This document shows, piece after piece, positions 7,537 through 17,818 of a stretch of DNA of 31,724 nucleotides. The DNA is taken from positions 1-31,724 of the forward strand of contig DASXAQ010000082.1 in assembly GCA_036406615.1 (NCBI GenBank). Reading direction: 5' to 3'. Below the pieces are notes generated by a model. It was not told where the DNA came from. It ran no database searches and was given only the letters and a program-made list of their open reading frames with translations. Position numbers and translations under genes: made by a program. The DNA comes from DASXAQ01 sp036406615 (GTDB taxonomy: Bacteria > Actinomycetota > UBA4738). Numbering within the stretch: position 1 is the stretch's first letter; each line of letters starts with the position of its first letter.

Positions 7537-8502
7537 ATGCAGATGCCGGACGCATCGGTTGCCGACGGATACGTCGTCGAGACGCGGGCGCTCACCAAGC
7601 GGTTCGGGACGCGCGTGGCCGTCGACGCGGTCGACCTCAGCGTGCCGGCCGCCACCGCGTTCGGCTTCCTGGGTCCGAACGGCGCCGGCAAGACCACGCT
7701 GATCCGGACGCTGCTCGGGCTCACGCGGCCGACGAGCGGCGATTGGCGCCTGCTCGGGCGGCCGATGCCCGCCGACCGGGCGGCGGCGCTTCGCAAGGTC
7801 GGCGCGATCGTTGAGGAGCCGCGGTTCCATCCCCACCTCACCGGCCGGGAGAACCTCGAGATCGTGGCCGCCGCGCGCGAGCCCGAGGCGAGCGCGCGCA
7901 TCCCGGCGGCGCTCGATCGGGTCGGCCTCACGGCGCGGGCCGACGAACGTGTGTCCAAGTACTCCCTCGGCATGCGCCAGCGGCTTGGTGTCGCGCGGTG
8001 CCTGCTGGCCGATCCGCTGCTGCTGATCTTGGACGAGCCGATGAACGGGCTCGACCCGGCCGGCATCCAGGAATTCCGGGAGATGGTCGCCAGCCTGGTG
8101 GGCGAGGGCCGAACCGTGTTCCTGTCCTCGCACCTGCTGGACGAGGTCGAGAAGACCTGCGACCACGTCGCGATCATCGATCGCGGGCGGATCCTCATGC
8201 AGGGCTCCGTCGCGGACATCGCGCGCACCGGGCAGCCGACCCTGCGAGTCCGCTGCGGCGATCCGAACGGCGCGACCGACCTCATCACGGCGACGCCGGA
8301 CGTCGAGCACGTGACCCGAAGCGGCGATCACCTGGTGGTCGTGCTGCGGGCCGACCTGGACGGCGGGTCGGACGGCGTGGCGGCGGAGGTGGTTCGGCGG
8401 CTGGTGCACGCCGGTGTCGCGGTGTACTCGATCGAACCCGAGCGCGTGTCGCTGGAGGAGCGCTTCCTCGAGCTGACGTCGCGGCTGGAGGACCCGGAGT
8501 GA
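7537..8502 (+). CDS. ABC exporter ATPase, BcrA/bacitracin-type
   Basis: 321 residues. Nucleotide-binding domain with Walker A GPNGAGKT (46-53), signature YSLGMRQRLG (142-151), Walker B LLLILDEP (161-168), MNGLDPAGIQEFR and SSHLLDEVEKTCDHVAII with the switch His. The SLGMRQRL signature and 'NGLDP.GI' are typical of BcrA-like exporters for antibiotics and lantibiotics. C-terminal residues 230-321 form the accessory region ending LEERFLELTS. ATG 7537 is preferred to GTG 7528 because of the TAGGGT element. The permease gene at 8499 overlaps it by GTGA. The pair lies directly after the DrrAB-like pair and may or may not share its transcript; 39 nt separate them. Confidence 0.92.
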   Translation: MQMPDASVADGYVVETRALTKRFGTRVAVDAVDLSVPAATAFGFLGPNGAGKTTLIRTLLGLTRPTSGDWRLLGRPMPADRAAALRKVGAIVEEPRFHPHLTGRENLEIVAAAREPEASARIPAALDRVGLTARADERVSKYSLGMRQRLGVARCLLADPLLLILDEPMNGLDPAGIQEFREMVASLVGEGRTVFLSSHLLDEVEKTCDHVAIIDRGRILMQGSVADIARTGQPTLRVRCGDPNGATDLITATPDVEHVTRSGDHLVVVLRADLDGGSDGVAAEVVRRLVHAGVAVYSIEPERVSLEERFLELTSRLEDPE

Positions 8503-9266
8503 ACCGCCTGGCGAACGCCGAGCTGCTGAAGCTGCGAAAGCGCCGGCCGCTGTTCTGGTGGACGCTGGTGCTCACGGTCGGCGTCGTGTCGGTCGTGTAC
8601 GCGATCATCGCGATCCTGCACCTGAGCGACCCCGCGCACCACGACCCCGCGGGTGGGATCAACGGATTCCAGGGCTCCGCGATCGGCCTGACCCTTGCCG
8701 GATCGGTGGCGGCCATCATGGTCGGCGCAGCCTCAGGGACGCTCGACGTCTCGTCGGGCGTGTTCCGCGACCTGGTCGCCACCGGCCGCTCGCGGTGGGA
8801 GCTGTTCGCCGCGCGCGTGCCGGGCTCGCTCGCGCTGTTCCTGCCGATGATCACGCTCGGCTACATCGTGATCACGGTGTGCAGCCTGGGGCTCGCGGGG
8901 GGGACGCCGACGCCCGACGCTGGCCTGATCGCCCGAGGCTTCGGCTGGGTGGTGCTCGCGACGGGGTTCGACCTGCTGATCGCGCTCGGCCTGTCCTCGT
9001 TCATCGGGTCGCGCGCGACCGCGATCGGCGTGCTGATCGGGTGGCAGTTCATCGCGGCTCCGCTGCTCTCGCAGGTGACGTTCCTCGGCCCCGTGCGCCA
9101 GGCCCTGTTCGGGGGCGCCCTCGACCGCCTGGCGCCCAGGGTGATCACGGCCGACAACGGCCCGCTGCTCGTCCACAGCGCGGCGATCGCGGCGATCGTG
9201 CTGGCCTGCTGGCTCGCCGTCCTGCTCGGCGCCGGCGCGTGGCGGACGGCGACGCGGGACGCCTGA
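8499..9266 (+). CDS. ABC-2 type exporter permease (partner of the ATPase at 7537)
   Basis: 255 residues with about six hydrophobic helices. It opens with a cytoplasmic NRLANAELLKLRKRRPLFWW, the standard start of ABC-2 permeases working with BcrA-like ATPases, then a first helix (TLVLTVGVVSVVYAIIAIL), and the SSGVFRDLVATGRSRWELF loop, which is the 'dwarf' coupling region. Further helices lie around FLPMITLGYIVITVCSLGLA, GWVVLATGFDLLIALGLSSF, IGVLIGWQFIAAPLLS and a C-terminal AIAAIVLACWLAVLLGAG. GTG 8499 overlaps the upstream TGA (GTGA) with GGAGG 7 nt before it. It should form the membrane pore; substrate unknown. Confidence 0.9.
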   Translation: MNRLANAELLKLRKRRPLFWWTLVLTVGVVSVVYAIIAILHLSDPAHHDPAGGINGFQGSAIGLTLAGSVAAIMVGAASGTLDVSSGVFRDLVATGRSRWELFAARVPGSLALFLPMITLGYIVITVCSLGLAGGTPTPDAGLIARGFGWVVLATGFDLLIALGLSSFIGSRATAIGVLIGWQFIAAPLLSQVTFLGPVRQALFGGALDRLAPRVITADNGPLLVHSAAIAAIVLACWLAVLLGAGAWRTATRDA

Positions 9267-9271
9267 CCGAC

Positions 9272-10828
9272 ATGCCGTCGGCGCCGGCCGGTCCCACCGC
9301 CGGCGTCGGATCGTGGATCGAGCGACGGGCCGCGATCGCGCCCGACCGCCTCGCACTCGTCTCCGGAGGCCGCTCGCTCAGCTACGCGGAGCTGGCCGGA
9401 CGCATCCGGCGGCTCGCGAACGGCTTGCGCGGATTGGGCGTGGGGCGCGGCGACCGCGTCGCGTGGCTCGGCCCGAACCACCCGGCGTTCCTGGAGGCGT
9501 TCTTCGCGTCGAACCTCGCCGGCGCCGCCATCGCACCGGTGAACCATCGCCTGCGCCCCGACGAGGTGCGCGCGGTACTGGACGACACCGAACCTGCCGT
9601 TGCGATCGTGCACGACGTTCGCGGCGTCGACGCGATGGCGGGTTCGGTGCGCCGCCGGATCGTCGTGGAAGACGGTACCGACGAGGGAGCCGCAGGAGGC
9701 CTCGTGTACGAAGCGCTGGTGGCCGAATCGCCGGATCATCTCATCGAGGCTTCGGCCGGCATGGACGACCTGTGCATGCTGCCGCACACGTCCGGAACGA
9801 CCGGGGCGCCGAAGGGCATCATGCTGACGCACGCGAACCTCACGTGGAACGTCGTGAACCTGCTGTCCTGCGTCGACTTCCGCGCCGACGACGTCACGAT
9901 CGCCATCGCGCCGTTCTTCCGCGTTGGCGGCACCGGGGTGAACGTGCTGCCGGTCCTATTCCTGGGCGGGACGGTGATCGTGCCGGAGGACCCGGCCCCG
10001 GACGAGCTGCTTCAGCTGATGCAGCGACATCGCGTGACCGTCGGCTTCGGCAACCCCGACGGCCTGGACGCGCTGGTGCGTTCCCCACTGTGGCCGAGCG
10101 TCGACCTGTCGAGCATCCGTTTCGTGCTCACCGGCGGCGCGCCGGTGCCGGAGCGCCTGATCCGCACGTACGGGGAACGCGGCGTCGCGCTGGTACAGGG
10201 CTACGGCCTGTCTGAGGCCGCTCCGTTCGTGATGGTGCTCGATCCGGCGCGGGCGCGCGACAAGATCGGCGCAGCCGGGCGGCCGGCCATGTTCGTCGAC
10301 GTTCGCATCGTCGATCCAGACGGTGGGGACGCGAAACCTGGGGCGACCGGCGAGTTGCTGGTGCGCGGGCCGAACGTGATGGCCGGCTACTGGAACCGAC
10401 CCGACGACACGCGCAGGGTCCTGTCGGCGGACGGATGGCTGCGCACGGGAGACGCCGCCCGGCGCGACGACGACGGCGACCTGTGGATCGTGGGGCGGGT
10501 GGCGGACCGCTTCGTCTCCGCCGGTTTGCCCGTGGATCCGGGGGACGTCGAACGGGTTCTGCTCGACCATCCGGCGATCGCCGACGCGGGCGTCACGGTC
10601 CTGCCCGCCTCCTTCGATGGCGGCAGCGACGCCGTCGTCGCGCTGGTCGTGTTGTCGGAGCCGGGGGCGGCGGCCGAGCAGGATGTACTGGCGTTCGGCC
10701 GCGCGCGCCTGGCAACCCATCAGGCCCCGACGGCCGTTCGCTTCGTTGATCGACTTCCCCGCACGTCGGTCGGCAAGCTGATCCGAAGCGATCTTCGGCC
10801 CCTGGCAGCGTCGCTCCCGCCCCCCTGA
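9272..10828 (+). CDS. Acyl-CoA synthetase / AMP-forming ligase (ANL superfamily)
   Basis: 518 residues, typical of fatty-acid or aryl-acid CoA ligases: acid plus ATP gives acyl-AMP, then acyl-CoA. Motifs are the phosphate loop TSGTTGAPKG (173-182), YGLSE (311-315) for adenine contact, TGD (392-394) and the C-terminal SVGKLIR with Lys502, the adenylation lysine. The hinge region (A8 motif) is unusual: GRVADRFVSAGLPVDPGDVE (408-427) where most members have GR-K-D and GG-N-P-E-E. The thiolation half-reaction relies on this region, so CoA transfer or substrate may differ from relatives. ATG 9272 begins 5 nt after the permease stop without a clear ribosome site, suggesting translational coupling to the exporter genes. 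Substrate unknown. Confidence 0.9.
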   Translation: MPSAPAGPTAGVGSWIERRAAIAPDRLALVSGGRSLSYAELAGRIRRLANGLRGLGVGRGDRVAWLGPNHPAFLEAFFASNLAGAAIAPVNHRLRPDEVRAVLDDTEPAVAIVHDVRGVDAMAGSVRRRIVVEDGTDEGAAGGLVYEALVAESPDHLIEASAGMDDLCMLPHTSGTTGAPKGIMLTHANLTWNVVNLLSCVDFRADDVTIAIAPFFRVGGTGVNVLPVLFLGGTVIVPEDPAPDELLQLMQRHRVTVGFGNPDGLDALVRSPLWPSVDLSSIRFVLTGGAPVPERLIRTYGERGVALVQGYGLSEAAPFVMVLDPARARDKIGAAGRPAMFVDVRIVDPDGGDAKPGATGELLVRGPNVMAGYWNRPDDTRRVLSADGWLRTGDAARRDDDGDLWIVGRVADRFVSAGLPVDPGDVERVLLDHPAIADAGVTVLPASFDGGSDAVVALVVLSEPGAAAEQDVLAFGRARLATHQAPTAVRFVDRLPRTSVGKLIRSDLRPLAASLPPP

Positions 10829-10889
10829 ACCGGGATCGTTTGTGCCGGGAGGGGTCGGGGAACATCGCCTGTCGAAGGAGGCGGTTCCC

Positions 10890-11300
10890 ATGCGCACGGC
10901 AACCGGAACGTTCGAGATCACCGACATGTCGGAGGAGACGTACGCGGAGCTCGAGTCCGGGGTTCGCCTGACCAGGGCCGGCGGGACGCAACGGTTCGCC
11001 GGCGACCTCGAGGGCGAGGGCTCGGTGGAGTGGGTCATGTGCTACCTGCCCGACGGGACGGCGTCGTACGAGGGGCTGCAACTCGTGACGGCCACGCTGA
11101 ACGGATTGCGCGGAGGCCTGGTCATGCGATCGACGGGACACCACGACGGTTCGCAGTCGCGCGGCGAGTGGACGGTGATCGAGGGATCGGGAACCGGCGA
11201 GCTGGCCGGCGTCACCGGGAAGGGGACATTCACGGCATCGGGAGGTCCGAGCGGATCGTACACACTGGACTTCGACGGCGGCTCGTCGCCCGCGGCCTGA
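10890..11300 (+). CDS. DUF3224 family protein
   Basis: 136 residues; ATG 10890 has AAGGAGG 8 nt upstream. The sequence begins MRTATGTFEITDMSEETY and contains the FAGDLEGEGSVEWVMCYLPDG, GGLVMRSTGHHDG and GTGELAGVTGKGTF stretches that mark DUF3224, a small family predicted to form an avidin/lipocalin-like beta barrel. No signal peptide or membrane helix, so cytoplasmic. The sequence is alternating beta strands with Gly-rich turns. Biochemical role is not known; relatives are scattered in soil actinobacteria and proteobacteria. It is 61 nt after the ligase gene and has its own strong ribosome site. Confidence 0.88.
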   Translation: MRTATGTFEITDMSEETYAELESGVRLTRAGGTQRFAGDLEGEGSVEWVMCYLPDGTASYEGLQLVTATLNGLRGGLVMRSTGHHDGSQSRGEWTVIEGSGTGELAGVTGKGTFTASGGPSGSYTLDFDGGSSPAA

Positions 11301-11346
11301 GCCAGCGTCGGTTTGGCGCGATCCCGCCCCGGGTACAGGCGCCTTC

Positions 11347-11487
11347 GTGGTTCGGGGGAAAGATCCTTGGGAGAGCCGCTACAAGCGCCGGCTCTGGCGC
11401 CAGTCGAACCGCGACTGGATCACCGTCGTCGTGTTCGTGGCGGCACTGGCGGCGATCGTCGCGTCGATCGTCGTGCTGTTCCACTGA
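11347..11487 (+). CDS. Small single-helix membrane protein (46 residues)
   Basis: An open frame from GTG 11347 to TGA 11485-11487 encodes a basic, aromatic N-terminal part (KDPWESRYKRRLWRQSNRDW) and one strong transmembrane helix (WITVVVFVAALAAIVASIV) ending VLFH. Third codon positions are nearly all G or C, like true genes here, while the other frames give Arg/Ser-rich nonsense. There is no ribosome site; TACAGG lies 7 nt before the GTG, at the spacing seen for leaderless genes in this window, though it lacks the final T of TAnnnT. Small tail-anchored or assembly proteins look like this. No family recognised. It ends 30 nt before the convergent kinase gene. Confidence 0.55.
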   Translation: MVRGKDPWESRYKRRLWRQSNRDWITVVVFVAALAAIVASIVVLFH

Positions 11488-11517
11488 CACGGTCCGGGTG
11501 GACGGCCGCCCGAGCGA

Positions 11518-13620
11518 TCAGCCGGAGGCGTGAGCGGCATCGATGGGCACGCGCCCCTCGACCAGGGTGCCGCTTCCGGGCGTCGAGGAGACCGTGAGGT
11601 CGCCGCCGAGCGCCGACAGCCGGTCGAGCATCCCCTGCAGCCCGGTCCCCTGACGGGTCGTTGCGGCCTCGAAGCCCACGCCGTCGTCCTGCACGGAGAA
11701 CAGGAGGTGGCCGTCCGGCGCGCTCAGCCGCACGACGGCCCGGGAGGCCTGCGCGTACTTCGCGACGTTCTGCAGGGCCTCCAGCGTGCAGAAGTACACG
11801 GCCGCCTCGGCCTCCTGTGGGTAGCGGCCCAGGCCGATGGCCTCGATGGCGGTGGGAAGCACCGACTTCCGGGACTGGGCCTCGAGCGCCGCGGCCAGAC
11901 CTTGATCGGCGAGCAACGGCGGGTAGATCCCCCGCGCCAGGTCGCGCAGCGTCTCCAGCGCGTCGGCGGTGTCGGCGCGAAGCTGCGCGATCATCTCGAG
12001 CGCCCGCTCGGGATCGGCCTTCACCACGTCCTCCAGCAGGCGCTCCTTCACGGCCATCGCGACCAGCTGCTGCTGCGCGCCGTCATGGATGTTGCGCTCC
12101 AGGCGCCGGCGGCCCTCGTCCTGGGCGGTGACGATCCGCTGCCGCGACGCGCGGAGCTCCTCCAGGCTCGCCAGCAGCTCGCCGGTGAGCTTGGCGTTTC
12201 GAAGGACGAGACCCGCCTGGGACGCAAGGTCGGTCACGAGTTTCGTCTCCGTCGACGTGAGCGGATCGCCGGCGCGCTTGGTGATCGAGATCGCACCGAG
12301 GAGCTCGCCGCGATCGACGACCGCTGTCGCCAGGTCGGCTGGGATCGCCGACACGTCCTCCCCCAACGGCGACACCGGTTCGAGCCGGGCGGACTCCTTC
12401 GGCCACGAGGCCTCGTCGCGGAGTTCGTCGACGACGTGCAACCACACGTCCGCGCGGGCGGCGCCGGTCCCCTCCGCCAGGATCTGGGCCATCCGCGGCA
12501 GGACCTCGTCGGTGGCGATCGTGTCTCCGACCTGTGAGGAGAACTCACCGAGGATCTCGTACGGGGTCGCGCGCTTGCCGTACACGACGCGGTTGGCCAG
12601 CCGGCGGCTCCACTCGCGGATCGGCTGGAACGCGACCGCGATCACCGCCGCGGCCACGGCCGACAGCAGCGGGCTGCCGCGGTGTCCGGCGAGCGAGCCG
12701 ATGCCCGCCACGAGCCCCACGTAGACGACGGTGATGAACACCGCGAGCGACCCGTACAGGACCGCCTTGCTGATCACGACGTCGATCTCGTAGAGGCGGT
12801 ATTTCAGCACGGCGATCGCGATCGCCGCCCACAGCAGGATGAACGCCAGGCTTTGGAGCACCGTGATCCATGCCGGAGGCTGGCACTCGTTGCATGTTGA
12901 TGTGAAGAACGACAACACGAACGTTGCGACCACGACGACGGCCGCCGTCACGAACCACTTCAGCTGCAGGCGCTCGTCTCCGACCGATCCCCGGAAGCGC
13001 ACCACGACCGAGGCGAGCGCCAGCAGGAGCGAGGTGATGAACGCGATGGCGAACAGGAGCCCGACGGCGAGGCCCCCCTGCGTCGACGGGGCGAACGGGT
13101 CGCTCCATGCGGCGCTGGCCCCCACCAGGCTGGCGATGCCGAGGGCCGAGAAGGCCAGCCCGACCCACCAGGCCACCGGCCGCCATCGCCGGGACGGGAG
13201 GTGACCCGTGGGGAACAGGAGGAACAGGAACGCCAGCATGGCGAGCGGGACGACGCTGAAGGAGCCTTCGATCCAGGCCATGAGCCTGCCGGCGGGCAGC
13301 GATCCGGGGTCGGCCAGCATGGCGTGCGCCGAGTAGGCCAGCGTGAACGTGGTCACCGAAAGGAAGAGGCCGGCGCTCAGGAACAGCCATCCGATGGGGT
13401 TGCGCGGCCGCCTGGACGCCAGCACGATCCCGAGCGCCGGGACGGCCACGTTCACCAAGTTGTTGAGGACGTTGGAGAAGTCCCAGTGATCCTGCGAGAT
13501 CGACGAGGGCAGCACGGCGCCTCGGTCGAGGAACATCACCGCCGTCCCGGCCACCAGCAGGGCGATCGACAGACCTCCAACGGTCCATGCCACGACGGAC
13601 GCTGTCCTCGGACGCATCAT
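11518..13620 (-). CDS. Sensor histidine kinase (NarL/DesK type) with multi-helix N terminus
   Basis: About 700 residues from ATG 13620 (ATG 13617 is equally possible; no clear ribosome site). The first 335 residues hold about nine membrane helices and the motif RPRNPIGWLF (71-80), common in actinobacterial and Chloroflexi membrane-bound kinases. A GAF domain covers about 350-475 (QVGDTIATDEVLPRMAQILAEGTGA). The dimerisation/phosphoacceptor motif is RRRLERNIHDGAQQQL with His512, and the ATPase domain has the N-box ALQNVAKYA (Asn618), DDGVGF (645-650) and GTGLQGM (658-664). It should autophosphorylate and pass phosphate to a LuxR/NarL-type regulator, but no regulator gene is adjacent. The two regulators at 23325 and 26295 are candidate partners. 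Signal unknown. Confidence 0.92.
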   Translation of the reverse strand: MMRPRTASVVAWTVGGLSIALLVAGTAVMFLDRGAVLPSSISQDHWDFSNVLNNLVNVAVPALGIVLASRRPRNPIGWLFLSAGLFLSVTTFTLAYSAHAMLADPGSLPAGRLMAWIEGSFSVVPLAMLAFLFLLFPTGHLPSRRWRPVAWWVGLAFSALGIASLVGASAAWSDPFAPSTQGGLAVGLLFAIAFITSLLLALASVVVRFRGSVGDERLQLKWFVTAAVVVVATFVLSFFTSTCNECQPPAWITVLQSLAFILLWAAIAIAVLKYRLYEIDVVISKAVLYGSLAVFITVVYVGLVAGIGSLAGHRGSPLLSAVAAAVIAVAFQPIREWSRRLANRVVYGKRATPYEILGEFSSQVGDTIATDEVLPRMAQILAEGTGAARADVWLHVVDELRDEASWPKESARLEPVSPLGEDVSAIPADLATAVVDRGELLGAISITKRAGDPLTSTETKLVTDLASQAGLVLRNAKLTGELLASLEELRASRQRIVTAQDEGRRRLERNIHDGAQQQLVAMAVKERLLEDVVKADPERALEMIAQLRADTADALETLRDLARGIYPPLLADQGLAAALEAQSRKSVLPTAIEAIGLGRYPQEAEAAVYFCTLEALQNVAKYAQASRAVVRLSAPDGHLLFSVQDDGVGFEAATTRQGTGLQGMLDRLSALGGDLTVSSTPGSGTLVEGRVPIDAAHASG

Positions 13621-13735
13621 CAGGATTCTCGCCGGTGCGTCACAGGATGGAAAGCATGGTGGCGACACCACCAAGGGAGGTTCGCCACCCGCGCGGGCGC
13701 GTGCTGGCCTCCCGCCGCAACGGCCCCGTCGCGCG

Positions 13736-14577
13736 CTAGCCGCCGGCGACCACAGTCGAGCGCACGGGGGACGCCTCCACCCGCAGGTTCATCCGCCGCG
13801 CCGCGCGATCGAGCGCGCCGAGGACGGGCCGCCCCAGCACGATCACGAGCACGGCATTGCCGACCGCGCGAAACGAGTCCCACACGAAGGACGTCGCGAC
13901 GTAGAACGACAGGTAGTGCCGGAGGTTGACGGCCGCGCCGGCGCCCGGCACCCAGGACACCTCCGACCCGGCCGTCAGGAACGGCCACGACCACAGGTTC
14001 ATCACCGCGCCGAACGCATAGCCCGTCACGAAGCCGTACGCGGCGAGCGCCCCGATCCGCACCGGCCACGAGCCCTTCGGCAGCGCGCCCGCGCCCATGC
14101 CCATCCATCCGACGGCCACCATCTGGAACGGGAGCCAGGGACCCAGTCCGCCGATGAACAGCCCGCTCGCAAACGTCCCCACGGCGCCCAGCAGGAAGCC
14201 GAACTCCGACCCGAAGGCGTTGCCCGCCAGCAGCACGACGATGAACATGGCGCTGAAGCCCGCCACGAACCCCGGAAGCCGAAGCGCAACCATGGCGGCG
14301 CTCAACACGCCGAGCAGCGCGATCCGCTTGGGCCCCAGTCCTCCTCGACCGAGCTGGATGAACAGCAGGGCGGCCAATGCCAGCAGGAGGACCACGAGGA
14401 CGGCCGGGCCGTCGATGCCGTGGTTCTCGTCGCCGGCCTGTCTCGCCGGCAGCAGGAACGGCCACAGGAACGCCGCGGCGCCGACGATGTTGACGGCCAC
14501 CAGCGTGGCGACCCGCAGCCGGCCGCCGGTCGCGTTTCGGGCGGCGGGAACGACCTCCAGGCGTTCTGCGCGCACGG

Positions 14578-14581
<4 letters not shown>
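13736..14581 (-). CDS. ECF transporter S component (predicted cobalamin specificity)
   Basis: 281 residues, substrate-binding membrane subunit of an energy-coupling factor importer. Two extra N-terminal helices (RVATLVAVNIVGAAAFLWPF; VLVVLLLALAALLFIQLG) precede the typical S-component core, which contains ALLGVLSAAMVALRL, FIVVLLAGNAFGSEFGFLLG, the LGPWLPFQMVAVGWMGMGAG loop and helix, and a last helix around RAVGNAVLVIVLGRPVL. GTG 14581 overlaps the ATPase stop (GTGA). It is the last gene of the riboswitch-controlled operon, so its substrate is most likely cobalamin or a corrinoid precursor. It would bind vitamin delivered by the two extracellular proteins encoded upstream and import it together with EcfT and EcfA. 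The ECF S call is strong; the substrate is inference from the riboswitch and neighbours. Confidence 0.85.
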
Positions 14582-16172
<1,591 letters not shown>

Positions 16173-16176
<4 letters not shown>

Positions 16177-16970
16177 CGGCGCGCAGCCTCGACGTCGGCC
16201 GGCACCACGCCCGGCACGGCCAGCAACAGCACGGCGACCACGAGCGCAGGCTCCACGGACGGCCACCGCAGCGGCGTCGTCGACGGGTGCAGGTCCCCCG
16301 CCCCCGAGAACGCGGCGGCCAGGAACGCCGCCGCGGCGACCACCGCCGCGGCAAGGGTCACCGCCGCCCCCACGCTCCACCGGTCCGGGCGGTAGCGGCT
16401 GCGGCGGCCCCGGCCGTGGCCGCGCGCGTCCATCGACTCCGCCAGCGTCACGGCCTCGTCCATCCCGGTCGCGAGCACGGGGACCGCCAGCGACGGCAGC
16501 GCGCGCCAGCCCGCGCCGCCGATCCCGCGGAGCCGCTGCCCCTCGCGGACCTGTTCGACCATCGCGACCGTGCGCGGCGCGATCGACAGCGCGAGCGCGG
16601 CCGCCAGCGCCGGCTCGTGGAAGCGGCGGGGGGCCAGGCGAAGCACGCCGAACGGGTCGCTCACCGCGTTGAACGTGCCGAACACGATCAGCAGCGTGGC
16701 CAGCCTGGCGCCCTCGAGCGCGGCGTACGCGACGTTGGCCGCGTTGACCGTTCCCAGGAACACGAGCGCCGTCCGAAGCGCCATCGTGACCAGCGCCGCG
16801 ATCGCGAACACGCGAAACGAACGGGCGGCCGGCCCCGCCGCGGGCCGCATCGCGTGGACGAACCACGCCACGACTACGAGCAGCCCCAGGTAGAACGGGT
16901 TCGTCGTCGTGAACGCCACCAGCCCCGCACACGTGGCCCAGCCGATCCAGGCCGCGGGGTGGATCTTCAC
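16173..16970 (-). CDS. ecfT: ECF transporter transmembrane component EcfT
   Basis: 265 residues, the scaffold that couples the ATPases to the S component. It contains several helices (WIGWATCAGLVAFTTTNPF; FYLGLLVVVAWFVHAM; VFAIAALVTMALRTALVFLG; and others), and the two coupling motifs that contact the ATPases: EGQRLRG (143-149) and ESMDARG with Ala182-Arg183-Gly184. Both are the expected X-R-G elements. The N-terminal 'TTNPFYL' is the usual EcfT signature. GTG 16970 overlaps the stop of the surface-protein gene (GTGA). All four overlaps in this operon suggest tight, stoichiometric co-translation. The C-terminal region has two more helices that are variable in the family. Confidence 0.93.
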
Positions 16971-17818
16971 GCCGGCCCCTGCCCCCGGCGCCGGCGCACG
17001 GCAAACAGGCCGCCGGCGCCGAGCGCGACCGCCGCACCGAGCGCGATGAGGGCGCCCGCCGGCGAAGACGACGACGAGGGCGCCTGTCCGGCGGCGAGCG
17101 ACGCGTGCACGATCTCGGGGCTCTGCGCCCCGTCGCTCGCCGCCGCGCTCCCCGTGGGCGACGAGCCCGCGCTGCCCGTATGCGTGCCCTTCGGGGACTT
17201 CGTCGCGGTCGCCGATGACGTCGGGCTCGCAGCGGCGTTGCCCGTCGCGCCGGACGCCTTCCGTGTGGGGCTCGGCTTGGGCTTCGGTTTCGGCGACGGA
17301 GACGGGGACGAGTCGGTGCAGACGTCGGAGAACCGGAGCGACGGCGGCGCGGGGTGTGTGTCGCCGTCCGACCCTGTGCCCCAGGACCATCCGTCGATCC
17401 CTCCGTCGCCGATCGACGCGGATCCGGCGCCGGCGCTCGCCCACGTCCACCCGCCCGAGCCGTTCCCGTGCCAGTAGCCCCAGAAGTCCGGATAGCTGCC
17501 GAAGCAGTCGTCCGCCCCGGAGCCCACGCCGTCGAGCGAACACACGGCCGCCCCTCCGAACCCGAACACGTACGACAGCCCGTACTGCTGACCCGCCAGC
17601 TCGATCAGGTGCAGGCCGTTCACGGTGGGCGCGTCGAGTTGGACGCAGTACGTCACGGTCTGCGACCCCGTGTCCACGACGAGCGCGGCGTGCGGCTGTC
17701 CGGCGGTCGCCGCGCACGCGGAGCCCGCGGAGGTGGCGGCCGCGGCCGGTCCGAGGAGGGCCGCGAGCACGACCCCCGCGACGAGCAGGCGCGAAGCGAC
17801 GCGTCCCACGTTCAACAC
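16967..17818 (-). CDS. Secreted, membrane-anchored DUF4430/transcobalamin-beta-like protein
   Basis: 283 residues from GTG 17818, which overlaps the upstream stop by 7 nt; TTG 17815 or GTG 17809 are possible starts too. A signal peptide (LLVAGVVLAALLGPAAA, 11-27) is followed by a domain (about 45-165) with TVTYCVQLDAPTVNGLHLIE, AGQQYGLSYVFGFGG, CSLDGVG, DDCFGSYPDFWGYWHGNG and IGDGGIDGWSWG. The order 'hydrophobic strand, W-YW, GW-W, DG--GW-WG' matches the C-terminal beta domain of intrinsic factor and transcobalamin, which is called DUF4430 in bacteria. Five Cys may form disulfides. A long Ser/Thr/Pro/Lys stretch (170-250) then leads to a C-terminal helix (SPAGALIALGAAVALGAGG) and basic RRRR stop. 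There is no LPxTG. Probably one half of an external corrinoid binder. Confidence 0.75.
   Translation of the reverse strand: MLNVGRVASRLLVAGVVLAALLGPAAAATSAGSACAATAGQPHAALVVDTGSQTVTYCVQLDAPTVNGLHLIELAGQQYGLSYVFGFGGAAVCSLDGVGSGADDCFGSYPDFWGYWHGNGSGGWTWASAGAGSASIGDGGIDGWSWGTGSDGDTHPAPPSLRFSDVCTDSSPSPSPKPKPKPSPTRKASGATGNAAASPTSSATATKSPKGTHTGSAGSSPTGSAAASDGAQSPEIVHASLAAGQAPSSSSSPAGALIALGAAVALGAGGLFAVRRRRGQGPA

Noticed and set aside
5938..8409. Long minus-strand frame of over 800 codons
   Set aside because: Antisense to three ABC transporter genes with clear Walker and signature motifs.
13657..13670. TGGTG-GCGA-CACCA hairpin after the ECF operon
   Set aside because: Stem of only 5 bp, no T-run, 65 nt after the stop codon; too weak to call a terminator.
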